Part shown: positions 11,114 to 22,093 of the stretch, piece after piece
Numbering within the stretch: the first letter of the stretch is position 1
How the letters are laid out: every line of letters starts with the position of its first letter
Assembly (NCBI GenBank): GCA_037074705.1
Contig: CM073595.1
Coordinates: 47,549,639 to 47,613,638 of the forward strand
Length of the DNA stretch: 64,000 nucleotides
Origin: Zhengitettix transpicula
Taxonomy: Eukaryota; Arthropoda; Insecta; Orthoptera; Tetrigidae
Direction: 5' to 3'
The notes under the pieces: generated by a model
Database searches by the model: none
Told to the model about the DNA's origin: nothing
The model's input: the letters and a program-made list of their open reading frames with translations, nothing else
Made by a program: the position numbers and the translations under genes

Positions 11114-13142
11114 GTATGTAATTAATCATTTCTCATTCAAATACATGTGTAGTTAAAATACTTATGATAATTATGGCTTGTAGTTTAGTGATATCGTCCA
11201 AGACGGCTTTCTGTTAAACCAGCCATTCTCAGAATCGAGTTACAAAAACTTTTCCTGACCGAGTTGCAGGTACGTGCAAAGAGAATTACGCTACTCCTAC
11301 TCGGTTGTAACGTGCCTTACATATATAATAATTATAATTTACCGTGCTAGTAGTTTCTATAAACAATATAATTCTGTTTAACTATAAACGTATAATTGAC
11401 TGTGACATCGTTGTTTCGTTACACTTCACTATAATTTAATTACAATTAATACCTGTAAAAGTTTTTTGGTTTCCCTTGAATGCCATTTACTGTACTCGGT
11501 ACGCTGCACTATATTACACATTCCATCTTAACCTGTTTTTTTTAAAAAAAATAATTAAAGGTTTATAATGGTCGCGTTAACAACTTGGCCATTGGCGATC
11601 CATAAATAAATTACAAATAGTGCTTATTTACATAGGTTTTGCTGTGATTACAATAATGGACATTCAATTGAACAGTTTGAAACAATAATTATACATTGTA
11701 AATGTGAGTTATTTATATTTTAAGAATTCGCATATGTTAATCATTTATCATAATAATTGGATAATTCATTATATCAACTTGTTTGAAACTGCGACTGTAC
11801 TATAGTCATAGTTGTTTTTATTAGGAAGAGGCGTCTGCTTTTGAATATGTTATCACGCTATTGTTTCTTGATTAAATTTATGAGCCTTTTAATTCTACTT
11901 TTTGCCGTTTTATCATTTAAATGTGGGTAAAAAGATTCCAATATATATATATATATGAATGATGTAGAGGATATTTGGTAATCTTGGGTTCTTTGAGTCC
12001 ATAGCATTTTTAGTGTCAGTCTTTAACTGTTCCAAAGGGATAGGTGGAGCAGTGTTTTATTCTTCATATAATATTTTTACAGGACCTAATGACTGACTAA
12101 GCGCCTTATATTTATGATCCTGAATTCAACCTATGTTATAGACTCATGTAGACTCAGTGGTAATTCGACATTTTCATAACGCACTGCCAATTTCGCGAAG
12201 TATACAAAGTTAAATATATGTTGTAATGTGATTATTAATAACCGTCTCCTTGGGTTTGCGGGATATGAATTACCAAAACTATCAACATTTGTTTTGAGTC
12301 TGTAGATGGAAAGTTATACCAGAGAAGTGGCAACATTCCCCAGTGAGGAAGTTTTCACTTCTAAAATCGTGGAGGATCGGAAACATTTAAACTAACGAGG
12401 TGACCGTGATAAGCCTTCGGGGGATTTCTTAACGGCAGGGTAAATTATTCATTAAACTTTCCACATTCAGGATCCGTTCACTTGAATAGAGAAAAAATAA
12501 ATTCAATTAATTTATTTGTTACGCTTCACCATAACTCCATAACAACCTTACCGTACGGGTGGAGGTGGAAGGAGTTTACGTAAAGAGTAATGCAAAAAAA
12601 GATCGCTATCAGTGTCGATTCTGGGGTTACAGGAGTCGCAGAATTTAATTCTCGCATTAACCATGGTGATTAATGATATTTTATGTTCCTCCGCGTGCAG
12701 GTGGACGTGATTGACGAAAGGTTGCTTGGAGTAGTTTTGTCCGTCTTAAGTTACCGGGTTATTTTTTAATTTTCTTAGGGTACGAGCTATATTTTGGTCT
12801 CTATTTAGTTGAAGGTTGTATTGCTTTACTCCTTTAAGGTACTGGGAATATATTAGACTTCATTAAGGCAGCGAGTATTTTTTACTGTTTAGATTCGTCG
12901 TGATTTTTGTAGACACTTTTATTTTATGTAGTAGGAGAATTCCCGAATACTGTCAGTCATCGTCGTGCTTTATTTGAAGTTAGATGCTGAAAGGTTAGGT
13001 CGGGCAGGTGACCGTAAATGGGTAAATTTTATAACACTGGTGGCATTTGTTTATATATTGTTTACCAAGAGGTTAGTGTCGAGTCAATTCCTACTCCGGG
13101 TTAATTGAAATAATTTTCCGGGCAACGTCGGGCAATCAGCTA

Positions 13143-13919
13143 TCTATATATATAAAAATGAATTGCTGTTCGTTAGTCTCACTAAAACTCGAGAACGGCT
13201 GAACGGATTTATCTTATCTTAGTCTTGAAATGTTCGTGGAGGTCTAGGGAAGGTTTAAAAGGCGAGAAAAAATCGAATAATTTCCGGGAAAACCCTAAAA
13301 ACAGCCCTTATCTATTTCCCATACAAACGTTTTCTAAATAAAATACAAATCTACACCAGTCGAGCAATTTTCACCAAATTTCGTACACGTGTTCTTTGCG
13401 ACCAGGAAACAAACACTGTCGGGGTGAGACGCGTCTTGCACCCTCAGAAGCGGGGGTGGAAATATTTAAACATACTAAAACAGCCGATATTTGAGTCGGA
13501 TAAATATTTTTAGGGGTCAAAGATATTGATAGTGTTTCTACCAATGTTATCTGAATACAATTTTCATCCCCTACGTCCTGTGAAAAGGACACCCTTCGGG
13601 TTTGGGGTGGAGATGCTTTACAGTAAAATAACGCGCATACAACCGAGATTGGAGTCAAATCAAAGGTTATGCAAGTCACTGTGTTTAGTTACGACATTCA
13701 AATTGGCATTTACCCCTCAGATGCAGGGGTAGCGGGGTGCAAATTTTGGAACATGCAAACACGGCAAATATTTGCGTTGAAGAAATATTTTCAGAGTTAA
13801 TTATAATGATTAGGGTTCGAGTAGCGTTACATAAAAATTGCGCAAAAGCAGCCGAAATTGGAGTCATATCGGGGGTTATAGATAAATGACATCTCGGGCA
13901 ACGCCGGGCACCCAGCTAG
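13143..13919 (+). mobile_element. Non-autonomous Helitron
   Basis: Begins TCTATATATATAAAAATGAA after a host A. The characteristic insect Helitron leader follows (TTAGTCTC, CTCGAGAACGGCTGAACGG). It ends with the GC-rich hairpin CGGGCAACGCCGGGCACCCA and CTAG, followed by host T at 13920. Insertion between A and T with no duplication is diagnostic of Helitrons (established knowledge). One internal module (from about 13344, CTACACCAGTCGAGC...GCGACCAGGAAAC) is shared with the element at 17.3 kb. There is no Rep/Helicase, so movement would need help in trans. Confidence 0.9.
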
Positions 13920-14429
13920 TTTAATATAATAATAGCTACTGACTTTTACGCGATTGACATAAACTCTACGTCAGCAGAAAATGGAATTGAATTAAGTTGA
14001 TTAGACGGTTTGTTGATGGATGTTGAAATAAACAACCTTATAACGGTCACTGGAATAGAAGATAATTTATTATATATGGGAGATTTTGGCCGTAATAATA
14101 TAAGAAAAATCAATTGTTTACGTACATTTACATTAAACTAATAATAATAAAATTGTTCGCCGAAAGTTTTCCCGGAGTAAATAGTGGATGAAAAACTCTC
14201 GGTATTCTAGCCCGGTAAATTCTTCGAAAACACGTGACGTTTAGATAACATTCCACGTTATCATTTTCTTTAGAAATGGAATGTTATCGAAACGCCGCCA
14301 GTTGTATCCGAACGTACCCGGCTGGAATTCCGAGAGAATTTAATCCAATAATAAAATTGTTTTTATGTTTAAACGTACCTAATAAACTATACACTTGTAT
14401 AATATAAAAGTCGTGTTCTGTATGAAGAA

Positions 14430-14600
14430 GAAGACTTGCTATGTATATCCACTCCCCTCTTATAGCATAGGAAAGGGACTGAAAGTGTGGATGAGGAAAG
14501 GTAGAGCAAGGTAGCCAAGGGTTCACTAACTCTAAGGATCCTACCCTAGAAATCTTTTTCAGATAGGTCGCGGCATTTAGTACTTGTCCAACGCCCTTAC
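14430..14600 (-). repeat. GC-rich dispersed repeat, copy 2 (partial)
   Basis: Shares CTCCCCTCTTATAGCATAGG, GGTAGCCAAGGGTT and AAGGATCCTACCC with the copy at 8935. It lacks the GGCCCCCGGG block and most of the end. Confidence 0.7.
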
Positions 14601-14629
14601 TAATTTTTTCTTTTTACAGCAATAGGATA

Positions 14630-14900
14630 ATGCACGTGGTTGAAACTCCCCTTTGATAGCATAGGAAAGGATTTGAAAGGGGGGATGCGGAAGGGTAGTG
14701 GGTAACTAGGGCCCCCGGGATATGGTTCAAGGATCCTACCCGGCATTCGCCTAAAGGTGACGCAGGAAAAACCCTAGAAAACCTGCATCAAGTAGGTCAG
14801 GCATGTGGTACTTGTCCGATGGTGGGAGAAGGTTTTGCTGTGGGGACGCAGCATTCCCTTCTCCTTGCATCGACCAGTTAAGAAGGCAGTCTATTTTTAG
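14630..14900 (-). repeat. GC-rich dispersed repeat, copy 3
   Basis: Carries the ordered blocks of copies 1, 4 and 5: TAGCATAGGAAAGG, GGCCCCCGGGATAT, AAGGATCCTACCCGGCATTC, AAAACCCTAGAAAACCTGCA, GGGGACGCAGCATTCC and CGACCAGTT. It stands in head-to-tail order with copies 4 and 5. Confidence 0.8.
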
Positions 14901-14904
14901 GGTA

Positions 14905-15225
14905 ACAGGATACATGAGGGTAATCCACATGGTGGCAACTCCCTTTAATAGGGATTTGAAAGACGGAATGCGGAAGGGCAGATGAAGGTAGCCAAGGGTT
15001 AACTAGGGCCCCCGGGATATAGTTTAAGGATCCTACCCGGCATTCGCCTAAAAAAATGCAGGACAAACCCTAGAAAACCTGCATCAAATAGGTCGGACAG
15101 TGGGTACTTGTCCCACGCCCTTCCGATAGCGGGAGAGGAGTTTGCTGTGGGGACGCAGCATTCCATTATCCGTGCCTCGACCAGTTTAGGAGGCAGCTGG
15201 CTGGCTGTTCCAAAGGGAACAGGAA
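14905..15225 (-). repeat. GC-rich dispersed repeat, copy 4
   Basis: Same block order as copy 3, with the best preserved end (GGAGTTTGCTGTGGGGACGC, CCTCGACCAGTTTAGGAGGC). The minus strand reads open for about 75 codons, including a CCVPTANSSPAIGRAWDKYP-like stretch, suggesting a decayed coding origin. Confidence 0.8.
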
Positions 15226-15329
15226 ACAACTATTACCGTATGCCCAAGATCTGTGACCCCAGAACATACACCCTGACACACAGCTGTCCGACTTTTAGGA
15301 GGCATTTTTATTTTTAATTTTTTTTAGGG

Positions 15330-15645
15330 CAAGAGGCTACATGAGGGTAAACCAATGTTGGGCAACTCCCGTTTAATAGCATAGGAAGGGATTTGAAAGG
15401 GGGGATGCGGAAGGGTTAGAGGAAGGTAGCCAAGGGTTAACTAGGGCCCCCGGGCTATATTTTAAGGATCCTACCCGGCATTCGCGTAAAGAAATTCAGG
15501 GAAAACCCTAGAAAAACCTGCATCAGGTAGGTCGGGCATTGGGTACTTGTTCCACGCCCTTCCGATAGCGGGAGAGGAGTTTGCTGTGGGGACGCAGCAT
15601 TCCATTCTCCGTGCTTCGACCAGTTTAGGAGGCAGCTGGCCGACT
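15330..15645 (-). repeat. GC-rich dispersed repeat, copy 5
   Basis: Near-identical block content to copy 4 and ends only about 105 bases before the acceptor at 15750. Copies 3, 4 and 5 are separated by related filler (GGCAACAGGATACATGAGGG-like), so the three behave as a local tandem. Confidence 0.8.
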
Positions 15646-15750
15646 ATTCCAATGCAAATTTTATCGATAGAATGATTACAATAAGGTCGCTGTGAAGAGG
15701 ATACGGCGTCTAATTCTCAATATGTGCTACTAATTTATTAATGTTTTCAG

Positions 15751-16187
15751 TCCGGCTTAATGGTGATTGTTCTGTTCTAGAGTTCAAGAGACTCCGGGCG
15801 TCCTTGATACTATACGTGATGCTGACGATACTGTATGGAAGCTATGCAGATGTGGACTTTATTTGGGAAAGAATTAATTGGCGTGAAAGTGACTTCCGTC
15901 GTTATCACGACTACATTTCTTTTTGGAAAATGTTCCTGATCTTTCTGACTCCATTAATTGGGATGCTTTTCAATCGAAGATTGTTGAATGATGACGAGCT
16001 CTTGAACAGTATTATCGTAACGATAATTAGAGCCGCCTACGGAGCTCTCTTCGTTTGCTCAATTTACACGAATTTGTTGCTGCCTGCTGTCCTTCTCCAA
16101 AATCGAAACAGACCAGAGGATAACGGTTTATATGCGTGGGTGATCTTGTTTCCCAGCATCTGTTACATCAGTTATTTACTTTTTTAA
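15751..16187 (+). CDS. Last coding exon, predicted four-span membrane protein
   Basis: Starts after a strong acceptor (TTTTCAG, branch-like TACTAAT about 20 bases upstream) and is read from a split Val codon shared with exon 1. In the ~157-residue product, hydrophobic spans lie at about residues 29-44 (SLILYVMLTILYGSY), 67-86 (ISFWKMFLIFLTPLIGML), 97-128 (two short helices or one long one) and 139-157 at the C-terminus, ending SYLLF-TAA. The loop at 45-66 is charged and aromatic (DFIWERINWRESDFRRYHDY). AATAAA at 16385 and 16433 are candidate poly(A) signals. Family not recognised. Short size, four spans and no signal peptide resemble tetraspan-type insect orphan proteins, but there is no CCG motif, so it is not a tetraspanin. 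Confidence 0.7.
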
Positions 16188-16253
16188 TTCTTATGAGGAA
16201 TGTGAAACTGAATGTGTGACCAAGTTCCTCACACTTATAATGATATTAATATT

Positions 16254-16256
<3 letters not shown>

Positions 16257-16291
<35 letters not shown>
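16257..16291. repeat. (TA)n microsatellite in 3' UTR
   Basis: About 35 bases of pure TA, 70 bases after the stop codon of the membrane-protein gene and before its candidate poly(A) signals. Confidence 0.95.
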
Positions 16292-16294
<3 letters not shown>

Positions 16295-16432
16295 TTAATA
16301 TATTATTTGTTCACTTCGTATCGAGTACGGAAACACTTTATTCTTCACAATATTTGTTTGATTTGAAATTATATATATATTATAAATAAATACCAAACAA
16401 CTGTATATGAATATTGTAATATTATGCTTGAC

Positions 16433-16438
16433 AATAAA
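16433..16438 (+). terminator. Poly(A) signal AATAAA
   Basis: Hexamer in GACAATAAAAATATAATAC, about 245 bases beyond the stop codon; a second copy is at 16385. Confidence 0.4.
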
Positions 16439-17276
16439 AATATAATACTTTAATTTTTTTTTTCGTCTTTTGACTTAAATATTAAATAATTAAAATTTTC
16501 ATGGTGGTGACTAAAATAAACCTATGAATTGGACCCAGAGTACTTCTTTGAGAAATAAATAAATCATAAAATATTTTTATTCAAATTAAATGTGAAGAAC
16601 ATTAACGCGATAAACGGGAAAGATAATTTTTAAATTCCTTTTAGCTTTTGATAATCATCCGGAGATCATTTTGTAAATTGTTTTCGAATTATTTTAAATA
16701 TTTTGGATGCTTATGGCACGTTAGTTGACGAAAGCTACCAAGAAATATATGGGTTTTAAATAAAAGACCGTCAAAATAGGTTTTATTTCTACTTTCGAGT
16801 GTCAACATTTAACGGCCAATTCATAAATATTATTTAAATTAATTTAATTCAATAACATGTTTCAGTCCGAATGTTGGACCCTCATCAGGTGAACAATAAA
16901 GATAGTAACAATTATAGATATAATTGTAGTAACATTAGGGCGTAGTCAAATATTATAAAAGGAGAAGAAATAACACAGGTTGGAAGTTTACGTATCGTGG
17001 ATTAAAAGATTGTAAATATTTCTTAATAAATCAGAGATCATTTTGACATTCAGAGAATTTGTAATTGCTGTCATTAGCCTATGAAAAATTTCGTAAAAAT
17101 GTGTTTGGAAATGACAGATAATTTACCTTGTGGAAGATACTGTCATGTTTCCGCGCCCCTGTAACCCCCCCACCTCTTTTGTTTTGAACTGTGTATGTGG
17201 ATGAACAATCATTGCATTCGTGAACTACGTTTCGAATCTTTATTTTTATCAAGATGGTTATTCAAATTTTGTATAA
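16439..17276. other. Intergenic DNA with possible retroelement tail
   Basis: Mostly AT-rich. At 16770-16905 a block contains ATAAAAGACCGTCAAAATAG, GAGTGTCAACATTTAACGGCC and GTCCGAATGTTGGACCCTCATCAGGTGAAC. Its character resembles the 3' tail of an insect retroelement, but I cannot assign a family. Otherwise nothing recognised. Confidence 0.3.
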
Positions 17277-20050
17277 TCTAATAAATAAAAAAGAGCGTTT
17301 GTTTGTATATATATTTGTATGTTCCTTATACAAATCTACACCGGTGGAGCAAATTTCACCAAATTCGTACACGTGTTCTTTGCGACCAGGATACACATTG
17401 TCGGGGTGAGACGCGTCTACCACCCCCAGAAGCGGGGATGGAAGGGGGTGGAAATATTTAAACACGTTAAAACAGTCAATATTTGAGTCGGATAAATATT
17501 TTTAGGGGTCACAGATATTGTTAGTGTTTCTGCCGATGTTATTTGAAAATTATTTTTCATTCCCTACACCCTGGGAAAAAAGCACCCTTAGGGTTTGAGG
17601 AGGAGAATAAAAATCTACACCGGTGGATCAAATTTCACCAAATTCGTACACGTGTTCTTTGCGACCAGGAAACAAACTCTGTCGGGGTGAGACGCGTCTA
17701 CCACCGCGAGAAGTTGGGGTGGACTGGGGTGGAAATATGTAAACGTGCTAAAACAGTCAATATTTGAGACGGATAAATATTTTTAGGGGTCAAAGATATT
17801 GATAGTGTTTCTGCCGATGTTAACTGAAAATTATTTTTCATCCCCTACACCCTGGGAAAAAAGCACCCTTAGGGTTTGGGGTAGAGAATACAAATCTACA
17901 CCGGTGGAGCAAATATCACCAAATTACGTACACGTGTTCTTTGCGACCAGGAAACAAACACTGTCGGGGTGAGACTCGTCCCCCATAAGTGGGGGTGGAC
18001 GGGGGTGGAAATATGTAAACATGCTAAAACAGTCCATATTTGAGTCGGATAAATATTTTTAGTGGTCAAATATATTGATAGTGTTTCTACCGATATTATC
18101 TGAATATAATTTTCATCCCCCTACACCCTGGGAAAAGGGCACCCTAAGGGTTTGGGGTGGAGATGCTTTACAGGAAAATAACGCGAATATAACCGAGATT
18201 GGAGTCAAATCGTAGATTATGGATGCCACTTAGTTTATTTATAACATTCAACTTAGCATTTACCCCTCAGAGGCAGGGAGTGGAATTATTGAAACAAGAA
18301 ATCACAACCGATATTAGAGTTGAATAATATTTTTCAGGGTTAATTAGATTTATAGTATTTCTACCCAAGTTGTGTGTGTAAATATTTTAACCCTTCTTGC
18401 GGCATGAGGGAGGTGCATGTTAAGGGGTGGTGGTGGATTGGGACTCATAAAAAAATAACGCGAGAAAAACCGAAATTCGAGTCAAATCGAAATTCCGTGG
18501 GGCGCAATTGGACGGGGTGGAATTCTTCATACATGTTAAATCACCGATATTATCGTAGAATAGATAAATTCCAGGGCCATTGACGTTGATAGTATTTCTA
18601 CCGATGATGTTTGTTGGCATGATGTGGGGGGGAATGATAGGGGGTGGAGAGTATTTACAAGAAAATAATGCAAAAACAACCGCGATTCAAATCGAAGGAA
18701 ATGAATGTCGCAGAATTTATTTGTGACATCTGGGCCAAAGCGCGGGTGTGGGCTGGGTTGGGATGAGTTGGGCGGAGGTGTACCGGGGATAGAAATTTTA
18801 AAACATGTTGACCGGCAGTTTTTTGCGTCGAGTAAATATATTTCGGGATCAATTAAATTAATAAAATTTCTCTACATTTTGCCCATTTATAATTTCAACA
18901 TCTTTCGGGATTGGGAATGGAGCTCCCCTTAAGGGTGGGGGTGGAGTGGAATTACATTCTAATGATGCAAAAACAACCAACATTGGAGACGAATTCATAA
19001 AAAAGGATGTCAATGAGTTGAATTAATACATCCAACTAACCATTTAACTCCCCCAAGGAAGGGTTGGCAGGGGTGTAAATTTTTTAAATATGTTAAACGG
19101 TCGAAACGTGAATAAATCCCAGATTGGAGATATAAGTAATTGTGTTTATGACAACGTGGGATATTCAAGGTGGTTGGCGGTGGTTTGCGGGGGTGTGTGG
19201 GGATTGGCGCAGTTGGGCGGGGGAATAAATTTTCAAACATGTTGACCGGCTGATTTTTGCTTCGAATAAATATATTTCGGCATCAATGAGATTCATAAAA
19301 TTTCTCTACATGTTCTGTGTGTATAATTTCAACCCCTTTATGTCTTTGGAGGGGTTCACCCTTAAGGGTGGGCGTGAAGTGGCATTACATAAAAAGAAAC
19401 CAGAAACTATCGAGATTGGAGTTGAATCCGGGGTTATAATTGTCACTGAGTTTAATTACGCCATTCAACTTGCCGTTTAAGTCCCCGAAGCGAGAGTGGT
19501 CGAGGGGGGGGGGGGTGGAAATTTTCAAACATGTTAAACGGTCGATATTTGCGATAATTATTTCCTGGGGTTAATTACTTTGATTTTATGTATATCGATG
19601 CTGTTTGTGGATAATTTCAACCCCTGTGAGGGGAGCAAAAGTGGAGTGGAGGTACGTTAAGTAAAAAAATACGCAAAAACAACCGAGATTCGAATCAATT
19701 CAGAGTGTATGAATGTTGCTGAATCTAATTGTGACAACCTGGGTAACGCGATGGGTTTGGGAGGTGGTGGGCTGGGGTAGAAATTTTCAGACAATTTAAT
19801 CGGTCGATTTTTGCGTGAAATAAATACTTTTTGATTATCGCATATTTGTGGGGGTGGTCATATTCTAATATGTAAAAACGGCAGATATATTTTCTCAATG
19901 ACTTCAACCGCCTTCGGCATGGGAGGTGAGCACATTAGGCATAGGGTTCGAGGAACGTTACATAAAAATAGCGCAAAAGCAACCGAAATTGGAGTCATAT
20001 CGGGGGTTATAGATAAATGAAACCTCGGGCAACGCCGAGCACCCAGCTAG
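17277..20050 (+). mobile_element. Expanded non-autonomous Helitron with internal tandem modules
   Basis: Begins A|TCTAATAAATAAAAAAGAGCG and ends CTCGGGCAACGCCGAGCACC...CAGCTAG before host T, the same terminal hairpin as the 13.1-kb element. The inside is a run of ~280-bp modules starting at 17332, 17611 and 17892 (AAATCTACACCGGTGGA...GTGTTCTTTGCGACCAGGAA). Progressively more diverged GC-rich modules follow to about 19950, each with GGGTGGAAAT, AACATGTTAAA-like and TTTCTAC landmarks. Only the first three are close; the later ones keep spacing but little identity. No Rep/Helicase is present. Confidence 0.85.
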
Positions 20051-20659
20051 TGTCGGATAAATATGGGTGGGTTTGGTGATGAACTGAATGTTATAGAATC
20101 CAATTAGTTGTGGTAATGAAATGTGTAAAGGTTGGTGGAATGGAATTTGAGGCCTTTTTGTTTAAGTAACATTTTTTAATATAATTGTTTAAGTTATACA
20201 GACGAACGCAATTATGCTATAAGAATTAGTTCCAGTAATTCAAACATCAACTTACAGAAAATGGTACAATGGAATTTTTCTACGTTTTGCAGCTGAATAA
20301 CAATATTCAATTCATTGGAAAATGCATTAAATGAAATAAAGTATACAGTGATTGATCATGTAAGTATATATAATACTGTTGATGGTACTGGGGTTATGGA
20401 GAAAACGTTGCTAGAGCAGGGAATGAACGCAACTCTGTGACTTAGTGTTGGTAGAATTTAATGAATGACCGATATTCAGCTATTCAATAATTATGTTCTG
20501 TAAGTGGATAAGCTTTGAATCACCTCGGTAGCCAATAATCCTAGCGAGAAAAGAGCGATATTCGTCTACCAGGATAAATGAATGATTCTTTCAACATAAA
20601 TGTATTAAAACTTGACAACGAGTGCGCAAGAGTAGAATAAGAAGAATAACGTTTTTTTT
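20051..20659. other. No gene recognised
   Basis: AT-rich DNA between the Helitron and the LINE remnant. The part nearest 20660 may be the eroded 3' end of the LINE, but no alignment can be supported by eye. Confidence 0.35.
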
Positions 20660-20801
20660 GTAGCTATTTTGTTAAGGATTTGCTTGCAGTTTGATAAATT
20701 TGAATGCCATACTCGATTTTAGATCTTATAATCGCATTGTATGGTAGGATTTGGGTACTTCGATCAGCGCACCAATTTTTTGCAGCAATACAGAACACTG
20801 T
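20660..20801 (-). pseudogene. LINE pol remnant, 3' part beyond the mariner
   Basis: Minus strand reads CKKLVR/ILxKIGALIE-like, then YNAIIRSKIEYGIQIYQTAS, the block that follows the RT core in Jockey/R1-type LINEs ('LxRSxLEYG'). It continues the pol reading that stops at about 22094 on the other side of the mariner. The two were therefore one element before the mariner landed. Confidence 0.65.
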
Positions 20802-22091
20802 TCACTGTGAACAAAAAGTAAGGTGAATTTATTTATAAAATATAAATTCTTTATTTATTCTTCCAAATCAATTTCATCCCCTTGAAAGTAATCCCCGTCC
20901 GATAAAACGCACTTTTTCCAACGCTTTTTCCAGTCCTTGAAACTGTCGGAATAGTTTTTTTTCCGGTATAGCCTTCACGACCTTCTTCGATTCGGTTTTT
21001 ATCTCCTCAATCGTGTCAAAACGGCGTCCCCGCATTGGCCTTTTGAGTTTGCTGAATAGCCAGAAGTCGCACGGAGCCAAATCATGCGTATACGGTGGTT
21101 GCGGAACGATATGAGTCGAGTTTTTGGCAAAAAAGTCGCGAAGAACCAATGCAGTATGACATGGTGCATTATCGTGATGAAGGAACCAAGAGTTGTTCGC
21201 CCATAATTCCGGCCGTTTCAGACGAATAGCTTCACGCAAACGACGCATAACGCTCAAATAATATTCTTTATTGACAGTTTGGCCCGGCGGAAGGAATTCG
21301 TAGTGCACCACACCACGATAATCAAAGAAAACTGTCAACCTGACGTTGATTTTCGGTCTTGATTCACCTTTGCACGATATTCGCTGGATTGGTCGGTGGG
21401 TTCAGGGTCGTATTCATAAATCCAAGTCTCGTCTCCAGTAATGATGCATTTCAAGTGGTCCTGATAGTCAGACAGCAAAGTTTCACACATATCAACACGA
21501 CGCTTTTTTTCCCAACAAATTGAGCGATTTTGGCACGAATCGAGACTTGACGCGTTTGAGACACAAAACATTCTTCAAAATGGTTTGGGCTGAGCCAAAT
21601 GATATTCCAACACTATCAGCGAGATCTCTAATTGTCAATCGACGATTTTCAAGCACCAAATCTTTGATTTTTTGGACGTGGCCCTCGTCGGTAGACGTTG
21701 ATGGTCGTCCAGAGCGCGGTTCGTCTTCAACGCGTTCTCGGCCCTCTTTGAACTCGTTGTACCACTGATAAACGTTTTTTTGTGCCATCGTTTGATCACC
21801 AAAGGCCTTCCGAAAAATTTTCAACGTGTCCGCACAAGAATATTCGTTCCGCAAACAAAATTTGATGCAAGTTCTTTGCTCAACAAAATCACCCTTTTCC
21901 AAAAATCGAAAAATTCACTTTTGGTTGTTTACAAAAACACGTTTAACTCGGAGATAATTAAACCTTTTTACAAACAGACGCTATGCAAATATTATAGACA
22001 GTCCTACCAACCTAGGGAAAAAAATTTACCTGCCTTCCTAATACCCGGGAGTTTTAAATGACAATTTCACCTTACTTTTTGATCACAGTGG
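20802..22091 (-). mobile_element. mariner element (about 1.29 kb)
   Basis: Terminal inverted repeats of about 25 bp: left CACTGTGAACAAAAAGTAAG, right (read inward on the minus strand) CACTGTGATCAAAAAGTAAG, both continuing GTGAA. Length and single transposase fit mariner. The right end abuts TA (22092-22093). The left flank carries about 12 unexplained extra bases before its TA, so the exact left end is uncertain. Confidence 0.85.
20874..21902 (-). pseudogene. mariner transposase, DD34D, two frameshifts
   Basis: ATG at 21902, in-frame end at 20874, about 342 codons, the usual mariner size. N-terminal HTH region ([18 protein letters not shown]), linker [20 protein letters not shown], then the second HTH ([18 protein letters not shown]). 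Catalytic triad visible: D in TGDETWIYEYD, D in HHDNAP, D in LAPCDFW, with exactly 34 residues between the last two. Two frame changes break it: one at an A8 run near 21505-21512 (before the catalytic domain), one near 21350-21365 between SSEYRAK and the FFDYRGVVHYEFLPPG block. Both are single-base type, so inactivation is recent. Subfamily not assigned. Confidence 0.9.
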
Positions 22092-22093
22092 TA

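Larger units (their letters stand above)
11114..15750 (+). other. Intron of the membrane-protein gene, transposon-filled
   Basis: Bounded by GTATGT (11114) and a branch/polypyrimidine-like TACTAATTTATTAATGTTTTCAG-type acceptor ending at 15750. It contains the short Helitron at 13143-13919 and four GC-rich 300-bp repeats at 14.4-15.65 kb. The rest (11.1-13.1 kb) is AT-rich with no recognised feature apart from a short (AT)n run at about 11941. Confidence 0.6.

Noticed and set aside
13371..13867. Open frames on both strands at 13.4-13.9 kb
   Set aside because: They lie inside a Helitron with clear termini and recur in its modules at 17.3-18 kb.
16770..16905. Penelope-like or LINE 3' end
   Set aside because: The GGACCCTCATCAGGTG block looks familiar as a retroelement tail, but there is no coding sequence or second copy in the window to prove the family, so it is only mentioned as an unassigned tail.
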